A DNA stretch of 12,820 nucleotides from Bacillota bacterium (GCA_023392395.1 JAEVZE010000309.1:1-12820), one strand, 5' to 3'. Counted from the first letter of the stretch, positions 1-7,808 are shown. Program-made: numbers and translations. The notes: generated from the letters alone by a model not told the origin.

Positions 1-512
1 GTGTAGATCACGTAAACTTCGTCCACTGCCTCGGACAGGTACATTTCAATCAGCTTGGTGGTGAGCCTGCGCGCGTTGCGCAGCGTCGGGTTCTGGATGA
101 CGTGTTGGTAGTGCGCGTCGGGCGTCATGCCCCGCCGAAGGAAGAAGTCGGTGCCGATGTGTCCGACGGTGTACAGCTTCACGGTGGTGTGGCTGCTGTC
201 CTGCATCACATCGTAGGCCAGCTTCAGCACCTGCTGGTTGTATCCGCCGCATAGCCCCTTGTCCGCCGCGATCACCAGGTATGCCGCCCGTTTGCCCCGT
301 TCCCGAAAGAAGCGGTTGTTGATCGGGCCGCCCGCCGTATCCAGGATGAAGCGGATGCCCGCGCGAACCTGGTTGAAAAACGTCAGGTTCTGATCGTGCA
401 TGGACATGGCGCGCTTCATCTTGGCTGAAGCGATCAGGTACATGGCTCTGGTGATCTTGGAGGTATCGTCGATCACCTTGATGTGGTGGCGGATCTCGGA
501 GACGCTGTTCAT
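1..512 (-). CDS. atpG: ATP synthase F1 subunit gamma, partial (3' end outside window)
   Basis: Gamma is the central rotor shaft of F1 and couples Fo rotation to catalysis in the alpha3beta3 head. About 170 residues are visible, from ATG at 512-510 to the left edge; the family is usually about 285 residues, so the C-terminal part is missing. The N-terminus (MNSVSEIRHHIKVIDDTSKI, then TRAMYLIASAKMKRA) is the typical gamma N-terminal coiled-coil helix, followed by the conserved DKGLCGGYN motif and, near the edge, DEVYVIY. The start codon overlaps the atpA stop (ATGA), implying translational coupling. Only the first two-thirds can be judged, but the reading frame is intact there. The genes for beta and epsilon would be expected beyond the edge. 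Confidence 0.96.
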   Translation of the reverse strand, partial: MNSVSEIRHHIKVIDDTSKITRAMYLIASAKMKRAMSMHDQNLTFFNQVRAGIRFILDTAGGPINNRFFRERGKRAAYLVIAADKGLCGGYNQQVLKLAYDVMQDSSHTTVKLYTVGHIGTDFFLRRGMTPDAHYQHVIQNPTLRNARRLTTKLIEMYLSEAVDEVYVIY

Positions 513-2038
513 TGGATCGCCCCCGACTGGGCCAGCCATTCCTTGACCGCGCGGGTCATGGATTTGGCGAACGCGTCGCTGATAACGCTCTTTTCATTCA
601 GCTCCTTGACGCCCTCCGGGTCCCGCGCATCCATATAAGCTGGGAACTCGAGTTTGAATCTGTGCACGCGCTCCGGCGACGTATCGTGGGGCAGCAGGCC
701 TTTCGTGGCGGCGTAGAGCAATTCGATCTGCGCGGTGGCGGGCATCGGGTCGCCATCCTTCTGGCGTAAAAGCTCCGTCAGGATCGCGCCGTAGCGCAGC
801 GTATCCCGGGTGGCCGCGTCCATATCGGAGGAGAACTGTGCGAACACCTGCAGCTCGCGGTATTGGGCCAGCTCCAGGCGGAGCCTGCCCGCGACAGAGC
901 GCATCGCCTTGCGCTGCGCCGCGCCGCCGACGCGGCTGACCGAGAGGCCGCCGGAAACCGCCGGGCGGATGTTGGAGCGGAACAGATCGGTGTCCAGGAA
1001 GATCTGGCCGTCCGTGATGGAGATGACGTTGGTCGGGATATAAGCCGAGATGTCCCCCGCCTGGGTCTCGACGATGGGCAGCGCGGTCATGGAACCGCCA
1101 CCCATCTCGTCCGAAAGGCTGGCCGCCCGCTCCAGAAGCCGGGAATGTAGGTAGAACACGTCGCCAGGGTACGCCTCGCGTCCCGGCGGCCTGCGCAGCA
1201 GCAGCGACATCGCCCGGTAGGCGACCGCGTGCTTGGACAGGTCGTCGTAGATGATCAGCGTATCCTTGCCATTGTACATAAAGTGTTCGGCCATCGCGCA
1301 GCCCGCGTAGGGCGCGATATACTGCATGGTGGGCGCGTCGCTGGCGGTGGAGCAGATGATGGTGGTGTAGTCCAGCGCCTCGGCGGCGCGCAGTTGTTCC
1401 ACGAGCCGGGCCACAGACGAAGTCTTCTGGCCGACCGCGACGTAGAAGCAGTAGACGCCCTTACCTTTTTGGTTGATGATGGCGTCCAGCGCGATGGCGG
1501 TCTTTCCGGTCTGGCGGTCGCCGATGATCAACTCACGCTGTCCGCGGCCGATGGGTACAATGGCGTCGATGGACATCAGGCCCGTCTCAAGGGGTCGATC
1601 CACCGGTTTTCTGGCCAGGATCGCGGGCGCGGGAGCCTCAATGGGCCGCATCTCATCAAAAGAGATCGGGCCCTCGCCATCCAATGGATCGCCCAGCGGG
1701 CTGACCACGCGGCCCAGGATGGCGTCGCCGCAAGGCACGGAAAGCACGCGGCCGGTGCCGCAGGCTTGGGCGCTCTCAGGCACGGACGATTCGCCGTTCA
1801 GCAGCACGACGCCAACCGAATCCCGGTCCAGGTTCATCACGATGCCGTTGCCGCCGCCGTCAAACTCGACGAGCTCGCCCAGTACGCAGTCGAGCAAGCC
1901 GCTCACCATGGCGACGCCGTCGCCAGAAGTCAGCGTGACGCCCGCGCTCTGAACGTTGACCTTCGTCAGGTCAACTTCTTTTTTTACTTGCTTCAGGCGG
2001 GATTCAAGAACCCGTCCTATGGTCTTCCACTCAAGCAT
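509..2038 (-). CDS. atpA: ATP synthase F1 subunit alpha
   Basis: Alpha is the non-catalytic nucleotide-binding subunit of the F1 head. The 509 residues match the usual family length. Visible motifs are the P-loop GDRQTGKT at about 173-180, LIIYDDLSKHAVAYR at about 261-275, LLRRPPGREAYPGDVFYLHS at about 280-299, and SVSRVGGAAQ at about 366-375, which holds the arginine finger (about R369). The N-terminus keeps a helical segment (residues about 5-24), the part that in other bacteria docks on the delta N-terminal domain, although delta here lacks that domain. The ATG overlaps the end of atpH by 8 bp, and the gene ends in a 4-bp overlap with atpG. A GGGGG stretch about 10 nt upstream may serve as ribosome binding site. 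Confidence 0.99.
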   Translation of the reverse strand: MLEWKTIGRVLESRLKQVKKEVDLTKVNVQSAGVTLTSGDGVAMVSGLLDCVLGELVEFDGGGNGIVMNLDRDSVGVVLLNGESSVPESAQACGTGRVLSVPCGDAILGRVVSPLGDPLDGEGPISFDEMRPIEAPAPAILARKPVDRPLETGLMSIDAIVPIGRGQRELIIGDRQTGKTAIALDAIINQKGKGVYCFYVAVGQKTSSVARLVEQLRAAEALDYTTIICSTASDAPTMQYIAPYAGCAMAEHFMYNGKDTLIIYDDLSKHAVAYRAMSLLLRRPPGREAYPGDVFYLHSRLLERAASLSDEMGGGSMTALPIVETQAGDISAYIPTNVISITDGQIFLDTDLFRSNIRPAVSGGLSVSRVGGAAQRKAMRSVAGRLRLELAQYRELQVFAQFSSDMDAATRDTLRYGAILTELLRQKDGDPMPATAQIELLYAATKGLLPHDTSPERVHRFKLEFPAYMDARDPEGVKELNEKSVISDAFAKSMTRAVKEWLAQSGAIQ

Positions 2039-2270
2039 CGTGGACCGACCCCCGTTTCATCAGCTCGCGCTGTACCAGCGCAAGCCGCCCTTTGAGCGAA
2101 TTGTCCAGCACGCGGCCGGCGATCTCAACGGTCACGCCGGCGAGCAGCGCCTTGTCCGGCCGCTCCGTCAGACCCACGGGCGCACCCAAAAGATCGGCCA
2201 TACGCGCTTCCAACGCGGCCTTCTCCTCGGACGTCAGCGGAAAAGCGGTTTTCACAACCCCGTCAATCAT
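2031..2270 (-). CDS. atpH: ATP synthase subunit delta, C-terminal domain only
   Basis: Delta (OSCP in mitochondria) joins the peripheral stalk to the top of F1. This gene encodes only 79 residues, against about 175-185 normally. The sequence matches the C-terminal domain: a PLTSEEKAALEARMADLLG stretch, then LLAGVTVEIAGRVLDNSLKG, equivalent to the family's GGv-v-igd-viDgSv-grL motif, and a final helix. The six-helix N-terminal domain that binds alpha N-termini is absent. It cannot be hidden upstream: the ATG overlaps the atpF stop (ATGA), and atpF is of normal b-subunit length with no added domain. The 3' end overlaps atpA by 8 bp. Identity as delta is strong from position and motif. Whether the reduction is lineage-typical cannot be told from one genome. 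Confidence 0.9.
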   Translation of the reverse strand: MIDGVVKTAFPLTSEEKAALEARMADLLGAPVGLTERPDKALLAGVTVEIAGRVLDNSLKGRLALVQRELMKRGSVHDA

Positions 2271-2758
2271 TCGCTTTTGCCCGCCTTTTCGAGGAACTCC
2301 TGAAGCAGGCGCTTGTGATCCTCAATGGTGACCTCGCGTTCGAGCACCATCGAAGCGATCTGCACGGACAATTTAGCGGCGTCCTCATAGAGCTCCTGCT
2401 GCGCGTTCTGCTCCATGATCCGAACCTGCGTCTTCGCCTTATCCGCGATCTGCCGGGCGTCGGACTGTGCGGCCGCAACCACGGCGTCCGCGCGGGCTTT
2501 GCCCTGGGCTTCGCCGGTCTTGATCAGGCTTGCGACCTCGCTGGCCGCGCCATTCAGCTGTTTTTGCCGCTCATCGAGCAGCTCCGCCGCCTGCTTTTGA
2601 TTCTCGGCTGCGTTGTCCAGCTGCCCAGCCACCTTGTCCTCCCGCGCCCTCAGGAATTTCCTGACCGGCTTGTACAGAAGGTAATACAACGCGGCCAACA
2701 GCATGGCCGTGTTGAGCATATGCAGCAAGATGGTCGTTGGATTGAAGATTCCTTCCAA
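2267..2758 (-). CDS. atpF: ATP synthase Fo subunit b
   Basis: Subunit b forms the peripheral stalk. The 163-residue protein has one N-terminal membrane helix (about 8-29, LLHMLNTAMLLAALYYLLY), the typical KPVRKFLRARED junction, then a long alanine-, glutamate- and glutamine-rich coiled coil. Its C-terminus (VTIEDHKRLLQEFLEKAG) resembles the usual delta-binding end. The start appears to be TTG (2758-2756): GGAGGG at 2772-2767 lies 8 nt upstream, and an ATG just after that site is in another frame. The gene follows atpE by 36 nt and overlaps atpH by 4 bp. Length and layout are normal, so the shortened delta is not compensated by a longer b subunit. Confidence 0.97.
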   Translation of the reverse strand: MEGIFNPTTILLHMLNTAMLLAALYYLLYKPVRKFLRAREDKVAGQLDNAAENQKQAAELLDERQKQLNGAASEVASLIKTGEAQGKARADAVVAAAQSDARQIADKAKTQVRIMEQNAQQELYEDAAKLSVQIASMVLEREVTIEDHKRLLQEFLEKAGKSE

Positions 2759-2794
2759 ACCTGCATCCCTCCGTTTCTGGTGCCTGACGGCCGC

Positions 2795-3034
2795 TTACAC
2801 CTTGGCGCCCAGAACGAAGATCAACAAAATCGCGACCAGAAGCGCATAGATCGCGCAGGTTTCCATCAGGATCAGGCCGAAGAGCAGCGAAGAGTTGATC
2901 TTGCCGAAAGCTTCCGGCTGACGGGCGATCGCCTCGGACGCTCTGCCGGTCGCAATACCCATGCCGATGGCGGCGCCTCCGCCGCACAGCGCCGCGATGC
3001 CCGCGCCGACAGCGATCAGACCAAGTGGTGACAT
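2795..3034 (-). CDS. atpE: ATP synthase Fo subunit c (ion-translocating ring)
   Basis: Subunit c is a hairpin of two membrane helices; many copies form the rotor ring. The 79 residues show a glycine-rich first helix (AALCGGGAAIGMGIATG), the polar loop ARQPEA (RQP at 38-40) and a second helix with the ion-carrying glutamate E58 followed by T59. Aligned on the ARQP loop with the Ilyobacter Na+-type c subunit, E58 and T59 match its E65 and S66, but the Na+-coordinating Q32 position is M25. The ion specificity therefore cannot be assigned with confidence; the Gln loss favours protons. GGGAGG lies 7 nt before the ATG. The gene sits 38 nt after atpB. Confidence 0.97.
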   Translation of the reverse strand: MSPLGLIAVGAGIAALCGGGAAIGMGIATGRASEAIARQPEAFGKINSSLLFGLILMETCAIYALLVAILLIFVLGAKV

Positions 3035-3072
3035 GATGGGTCCTCCCTTTTTGTATACAAGGTTCCCGGAAA

Positions 3073-3741
3073 CTATTCCACCGCTTCGCTGGTGTAGATC
3101 AGCGAGAGCAGACCGATGACGAACACCTGGATGCCGATTTCAAACACCGTGAAGAAAGAAGAGAAGGCTGCGGGCAGTACCACGGGCAGGATATGATAGA
3201 TCATTTCCATGATGACCGCGCCCACCAGGATGTTGGCGAAAAGCCGGATCGCCATCGAGAAGGGGGTGATCAGGTCCGTGAGCAAGCGGATGGGAAACAC
3301 GATGGCGGTGGGATGGCACATGGCGGCCAGACGGCCCTTGACGCCCCGGTAGCGAAGGCCGGTTACGTTGACCGCGATGAAGCAGGTCAGGCCCAGCGCG
3401 AGCGCGCAATTGATGTCTCCAGTGGCGGCGGGCAGACCGAACAGCTCAATCATCGACGTCGAGAACACGTAGACCATCAGCGTCAGCGTCACAGGCGCGA
3501 TGAACGAGGCCGATTCGCCCACGTAACCCTTCGCCCAATTTTCAAGGCCGCCGATGATCATCTCCAGCGCCGTTTGCAGGCCCTTGGGTTTTTCCGAAAA
3601 GCGCCTGCGAATGTACAGGTTGGCCAGAATCAACAGCGCAACCACCACCGCCAGCGCGCCCCAAGCAATGACGACGCTCTGCCCGACTTCAATTCCGAAC
3701 ACTTTGTAGGGTACGGGGTAGATGTTTACTTTCACTTCCAT
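3073..3741 (-). CDS. atpB: ATP synthase Fo subunit a
   Basis: Subunit a is the stator channel that passes ions to and from the c ring. The 222-residue membrane protein has about five to six hydrophobic helices. The essential arginine lies in FSMAIRLFAN (R166), corresponding to the E. coli ALRLFGN motif with R210. Other family features are SMIELFGLPAATGDIN after the central helices and the final FEIGIQVFVIGLLSLIYTSE. The start is 9 nt after the stop of the upstream small membrane gene. An AAGGAG sequence within the end of that gene may be the ribosome binding site, though it lies about 13 nt from the ATG. The position at the head of the Fo genes is standard. Confidence 0.97.
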   Translation of the reverse strand: MEVKVNIYPVPYKVFGIEVGQSVVIAWGALAVVVALLILANLYIRRRFSEKPKGLQTALEMIIGGLENWAKGYVGESASFIAPVTLTLMVYVFSTSMIELFGLPAATGDINCALALGLTCFIAVNVTGLRYRGVKGRLAAMCHPTAIVFPIRLLTDLITPFSMAIRLFANILVGAVIMEMIYHILPVVLPAAFSSFFTVFEIGIQVFVIGLLSLIYTSEAVE

Positions 3742-3750
3742 ACGAAGGGC

Positions 3751-4005
3751 TCAATCTCCTTTGCGCTGCATGCGCCATTGTGCATACCCAAATCCAATGA
3801 AAGAGAGGGTCGCGCCCGCCACAAAACCAGCCAAGGCCGTCATGGACACAGCGACAGCCGCGATCATGCAAATCGCCCACAAAGGCAGCTTGACCGCAAT
3901 CAGCCAGACTTTACCTTTTACAATGGTCAATTGCAGCAATTTGAACTGAACCCAGCCCAGCGCTGCCCCAAGAATCGCCGCCGAAACCCCATATATGGCT
4001 TCCAT
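3751..4005 (-). CDS. Small membrane protein in the AtpI position
   Basis: An 84-residue protein with two or three hydrophobic segments (about 5-20, 36-54 and 56-75) and a basic C-terminus (QWRMQRKGD). It is the first gene of the ATP synthase operon, where many Clostridia and Bacilli carry atpI, a c-ring assembly and Mg/Ca-handling protein of about 120 residues. It is shorter than typical AtpI and I see no diagnostic motif, so AtpI-like rests on position and topology only. No Shine-Dalgarno sequence precedes the ATG. Instead a TATAAT hexamer ends 7 nt before it, suggesting leaderless translation or a start further inside the gene. Confidence 0.7.
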   Translation of the reverse strand: MEAIYGVSAAILGAALGWVQFKLLQLTIVKGKVWLIAVKLPLWAICMIAAVAVSMTALAGFVAGATLSFIGFGYAQWRMQRKGD

Positions 4006-4012
4006 ACCAAAT

Positions 4013-4042
4013 ATTATACCCCATTTGCCGCGCCATCCGCAA
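4013..4042 (-). promoter_or_regulatory. Putative promoter of the ATP synthase operon
   Basis: On the minus strand a perfect -10 TATAAT (4018-4013) is preceded, with an 18-bp spacer, by TTGCGG (4042-4037), a weak -35. The -10 ends only 7 nt before the ATG of the first operon gene, so the predicted transcript would begin at or next to the start codon. The strong -10 and the lack of a ribosome binding site support this; the poor -35 argues for caution. Confidence 0.55.
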
Positions 4043-4148
4043 GCATTGATTTCTAGAAAAAGGAGCGCCTGATTTCGTTAACGCCGCGTCGCTTGCGCGC
4101 ACAGTACCTTTTTGCGCCCCTCGCGCGGAGCAAAACTCGCGTTGCATC

Positions 4149-4177
4149 TTTTCATCGCCGGAGAAACGTGGTATAAT
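4149..4177 (+). promoter_or_regulatory. Extended -10 promoter of the Rrf2-family gene
   Basis: TATAAT at 4172-4177 is preceded by TG one base upstream (TGGTATAAT), an extended -10 element. TTTTCA at 4149-4154 with a 17-bp spacer is a partial -35. Transcription would start near 4184, giving a short leader that contains the GGAGGGG ribosome binding site at 4193-4199, 8 nt before the ATG. Confidence 0.75.
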
Positions 4178-4207
4178 ACCCGTATTCATATCGGAGGGGT
4201 GTCATTC

Positions 4208-4639
4208 ATGAAAATTTCCGCGAAGGGCCGTTATGCGCTCAGGCTGATGGTCGATCTGGCGCAGCACGACAACGGCGATTGGATCGCGCTCAAGGACATA
4301 TCGCAGCGGCAGGGCATTTCGGTCAAATACCTGGAGCAGATCGTCTCCGGCCTGAGCCGGGCGGGGCTGCTTCGGTCCAGCCGCGGCGCGGCGGGCGGCT
4401 ACCAGCTGACCCGGCCCGCTGCGCAGTATACCGCAGGGGAGATCATCCGGGCGCTGGAGGGGTCTCTCGCCCCGGTGGCCTGCCTGGAGCAGGAGCCCAA
4501 CCGCTGTTCCCGGCGTGAAATCTGCCCAACCATCCGCCTTTGGGAGGGCCTGTACGAAGTGGTCAACCAGTACCTGGATTCCTTCACATTGGCCGACATC
4601 GCCGAGGCCGAGATCCCGGCCATCGACTATTCGATCTAG
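4208..4639 (+). CDS. Rrf2/IscR-family transcriptional regulator
   Basis: A 143-residue winged-helix regulator. The N-terminus (MKISAKGRYALRLMVDLAQH) and the helix-turn-helix region (KDISQRQGISVKYLEQIVSG, then LSRAGLLRSSRGAAGGYQL) are hallmark Rrf2 sequences. Three cysteines, C92, C100 and C106, form a C-x7-C-x5-C pattern at the place where IscR and relatives bind an iron-sulfur cluster. The IscR cluster-ligand histidine three residues after the last cysteine is replaced by isoleucine (I109), so a cluster is possible but not assured. The start at 4208 is set by the strong GGAGGGG site; the open frame upstream is not likely translated. No isc or suf genes adjoin it. It is transcribed divergently from the ATP synthase operon. 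Confidence 0.93.
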   Translation: MKISAKGRYALRLMVDLAQHDNGDWIALKDISQRQGISVKYLEQIVSGLSRAGLLRSSRGAAGGYQLTRPAAQYTAGEIIRALEGSLAPVACLEQEPNRCSRREICPTIRLWEGLYEVVNQYLDSFTLADIAEAEIPAIDYSI

Positions 4640-4661
4640 GCCGCCATGCGCTTTATTCTGT

Positions 4662-4691
4662 CCGGGCTTCCGAAAGGACGCCCGGTTTTTT
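4662..4691 (+). terminator. Rho-independent terminator of the Rrf2-family gene
   Basis: CCGGGC/GCCCGG outer stem, one T-C mismatch, TCC/GGA inner stem closed by a GAAA tetraloop, then six T residues (4686-4691). It lies 23 nt after the stop codon. Confidence 0.93.
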
Positions 4692-4778
4692 CGCCCATCC
4701 GTCCTCTATTTCGCGGAGGACGCGCGGAATGTTAGCGAAATTACAAGAATCGACAGGATTTTACATTCTCCTGAAATC

Positions 4779-4871
4779 CGGGTATGGCGTGCCCTGGGAA
4801 TCAATAAGAGTTTCAGACCCGCGAGGCTTCTTCTCTTAAGGCCGAAAATCCTTGGGATTTTCGGCCTTAAG
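4779..4871 (-). repeat. Diverged copy of the interspersed hairpin element (hairpins 1 and 2)
   Basis: Read on the minus strand, hairpin 1 (4871-4835) is a perfect 17-bp stem around a 3-nt loop, with core GAAAATCC/GGATTTTC. Hairpin 2 is closed by CGGGT/ACCCG (4821-4817 with 4783-4779) and starts with GTCTGAAACTC, equivalent to GCCTGAAATTC in the two full copies. On the plus strand, TTTCAGACCCGCGAGG matches TTTCAGGCTCACGAAG at 12137-12152. Beyond 4779 the similarity fades, though a GTCCTC/GAGGAC hairpin at 4700-4722 could represent hairpin 4. It lies between convergent genes, just past the gapA terminator. Confidence 0.65.
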
Positions 4872-4874
4872 AAC

Positions 4875-4905
4875 AAAAACCCGGGCCCCCTTGCGGGAGC
4901 CCGGT
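4875..4905 (-). terminator. Rho-independent terminator of gapA
   Basis: On the minus strand, ACCGGGCTCCC pairs with GGGGGCCCGGGT around a GCAAG loop, with one bulge and one wobble, followed by TTTTT (4879-4875). It lies 28 nt after the gapA stop. Confidence 0.88.
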
Positions 4906-4932
4906 CTTTGCGTTTTGGTAAAGCCCGCGCGC

Positions 4933-5970
<1,038 letters not shown>

Positions 5971-6002
5971 AAATCCTTGTCCTCCTTTATTGTTTCCACC
6001 GT

Positions 6003-6031
6003 ATTTTACCCCAATCCCAATCCTTTGACAA
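6003..6031 (-). promoter_or_regulatory. gapA promoter
   Basis: On the minus strand TTGTCA (6031-6026), a 17-bp spacer and TAAAAT (6008-6003) form a good sigma-A-like promoter about 33 nt before the gapA start. Seven-base inverted arms GTTTCCA and TGGAAAC flank it (5992-5998 and 6050-6056), 51 bp apart. Confidence 0.75.
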
Positions 6032-6043
6032 GCATAAACGCCG

Positions 6044-6757
6044 TCAAATTGGAAACGAAGATGTTAAAAATGTCAGACGTTGTGTTATGGATTTGATCTC
6101 TTCCGCCGAGATTCCGATGGATCGGAGATACGCCTCGGCACTGACGTAGGCGGCCTGGAACCGGTTCAGGAACGCCTCTATATATTCGATTCGTGGAGTG
6201 ACGATGTAAGCCGGGATGTCGGGGTCCTCCTTGAGGAACTTGAGGACGGGTTCGCGCATGTAGGCGGCGGTCAGGATGTAGTCGGCCCAGAGTTCCTGCC
6301 GTTCCGCTCCCGCCAGCATCAGCAGGATGGCGGCCACCACGCCGGTGCGGTCCTTCCCCGCCGCGCAGTGGAACAAAAGGCCGCCCTCCGCCCCTGCGAT
6401 GATGCGGAAGATGCGCGCCATCGGCTCCGCCTGCTGCGTCATCTCAAAGTAGGAGATCGCCACGCCCTCCTCGCTGTCGGGCATCATCTGCATGCAGGCG
6501 CACAGGTCCACGTGGTGGTAGCGAAAGCCCGGTAGATTGCTGACCGCGCTGGGCCGCCGCTCCACTTCCTCCCGGGTGCGCAGGTCGATGTGGGTGGTAA
6601 TACCGAGCTCGCGCAGCAGTTCCACATCCTCCGAGGTCAGGTTGACCGGCGCGTCGCTGCGGAACGTGCGCCCCCATACGGTGTACCCGCCCGGCACCGG
6701 GTACCCGCCCAAATCGCGGGTGTTGTCGGTACCGTGCAGCGGCAGCCGCCGTATCAC
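6044..6757 (-). CDS. Tyrosine-protein phosphatase-like protein (Y_phosphatase3 type)
   Basis: A 237-residue protein of the tyrosine/serine phosphatase family related to Mycobacterium PtpB. The N-terminal NTRDLGGYP motif (12-20) is characteristic, followed by GRTFRSD and THIDLRTREE. The catalytic signature HCAAGKDRTG (130-139) contains nucleophile C131 and phosphate-binding R137 in a C-x5-R loop. No signal peptide or membrane helix is seen, so it is probably cytoplasmic. Substrates could be phosphotyrosine proteins or phospholipids; the sequence does not decide. The start is GTG at 6757-6755, overlapping the trpS stop (GTGA), so it is probably translated with trpS. Its 3' end abuts the gapA promoter and no terminator is visible between them. 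Confidence 0.9.
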   Translation of the reverse strand: MIRRLPLHGTDNTRDLGGYPVPGGYTVWGRTFRSDAPVNLTSEDVELLRELGITTHIDLRTREEVERRPSAVSNLPGFRYHHVDLCACMQMMPDSEEGVAISYFEMTQQAEPMARIFRIIAGAEGGLLFHCAAGKDRTGVVAAILLMLAGAERQELWADYILTAAYMREPVLKFLKEDPDIPAYIVTPRIEYIEAFLNRFQAAYVSAEAYLRSIGISAEEIKSITQRLTFLTSSFPI

Positions 6758-7770
6758 AGCGTCAGGGCCGCCAGGCCCACCTTCTTGCGCACCTTGGTCA
6801 TCGTGCGGGCGGCGAGGCGGGACGCGCGCTCGGCGCTCCCCGTCATGACCTCCTGCAGGTACGCCTTGTCGGAGATGATCTGGTTGTATCGAGCCTGGAT
6901 CGGGGCAAGCGTCTCCACCACGGCGTCGGCCACCGCATCCTTGAACGCCCCGTAGCCCTTGCCGTCAAATTCCTGCTCGATTGCGTTGAAGGGCTGACCC
7001 GTCAGCGTCGACAGGATACTCATCAGGTTTGATACGCCCGGCTTGTTCTCAGGGTCGAAGCGCACCGAGCCGTCGCAGTCGGTGACCGCGCGGCGGAGCT
7101 TTTTGCGGATGACCTCCGGCGCGTCGAGCATCGCGATGTAGGTGTCCTCCGGGTCGGACTTACTCATCTTGCGGGTGGGCTCCTGCAGGCTCATCACGCG
7201 GCCGCCCACCTTGGGGATGTAGGCTTCCGGCACGGTGAACACCTGCCCGTACACGCTGTTGAAGCGCTCGGCCAGGTCCCGCGTCAGCTCCAGATGCTGC
7301 TTTTGATCGGCCCCGATCGGCACCAGGTCCGACTGATAGAGCAGGATATCCGCCGCCATCAGCGTAGGATAGGTGAAGAGACCGGCGTTGATGTTGTCGG
7401 CATGCTTTTGGGATTTTTCCTTGAACTGGGTCATGCGGGACAGTTCGCCCATGTAGGTGAAGCAGTTCAGCACCCAGGCCAGCTCCGCGTGGGCCGGTAC
7501 ATGGGACTGGAAGTAGATCAAGCTCTTTTTAGGGTCCAGCCCCACCGCCAGAAACAGGCTCATCACCTTCAGGCAGGCCTTCCGCAGTTCCGCCGCATCC
7601 TGCCGGACCGTAATGGCGTGCATGTCGACGATGGAGTACAGGCAGTCGTACTCGTCCTCCAGGAGTTTGAAGTTGCGCAGCGCGCCGATGTAGTTGCCCA
7701 GCGTCAGGTTGCCGGTGGGCTGTATGCCGCTGAAGATCATTTTGCGCTTGACGTTCGACCCGGTTTCCAT
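6754..7770 (-). CDS. trpS: Tryptophanyl-tRNA synthetase
   Basis: Charges tRNA(Trp) with tryptophan. The 338-residue class I synthetase has the N-terminal signature FSGIQPTGNLTLGNYIGALR (13-32; the HIGH equivalent is LGNY), the central MAADILLYQSDLVPIGADQK (138-157) and the KMSKS loop (201-205). Length is typical. GGGAGG lies 9 nt before the ATG. The promoter lies inside the end of the upstream DUF1836 gene, leaving a leader too short for a T-box or trp leader. The 3' end overlaps the phosphatase gene by 4 bp. Confidence 0.98.
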   Translation of the reverse strand: METGSNVKRKMIFSGIQPTGNLTLGNYIGALRNFKLLEDEYDCLYSIVDMHAITVRQDAAELRKACLKVMSLFLAVGLDPKKSLIYFQSHVPAHAELAWVLNCFTYMGELSRMTQFKEKSQKHADNINAGLFTYPTLMAADILLYQSDLVPIGADQKQHLELTRDLAERFNSVYGQVFTVPEAYIPKVGGRVMSLQEPTRKMSKSDPEDTYIAMLDAPEVIRKKLRRAVTDCDGSVRFDPENKPGVSNLMSILSTLTGQPFNAIEQEFDGKGYGAFKDAVADAVVETLAPIQARYNQIISDKAYLQEVMTGSAERASRLAARTMTKVRKKVGLAALTL

Positions 7771-7808
7771 GGCGAAAGTCCTCCCAAAGTTTTCAAGTCC
7801 AGATAATC

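Noticed and set aside
1229..2095. Plus-strand open frame (288 codons) opposite atpA
   Set aside because: Antisense shadow of a highly conserved gene, with low-complexity His-, Asp- and Gly-rich translation.
3193..4056. Plus-strand open frame opposite atpB and the AtpI-position gene
   Set aside because: Shadow frame; its His-, Gln- and Arg-rich translation is what reversed membrane-protein codons give.
4112..4207. N-terminal extension of the Rrf2-family regulator
   Set aside because: The family starts at MKIS, directly after a strong ribosome binding site, and the extension would precede the predicted promoter start.
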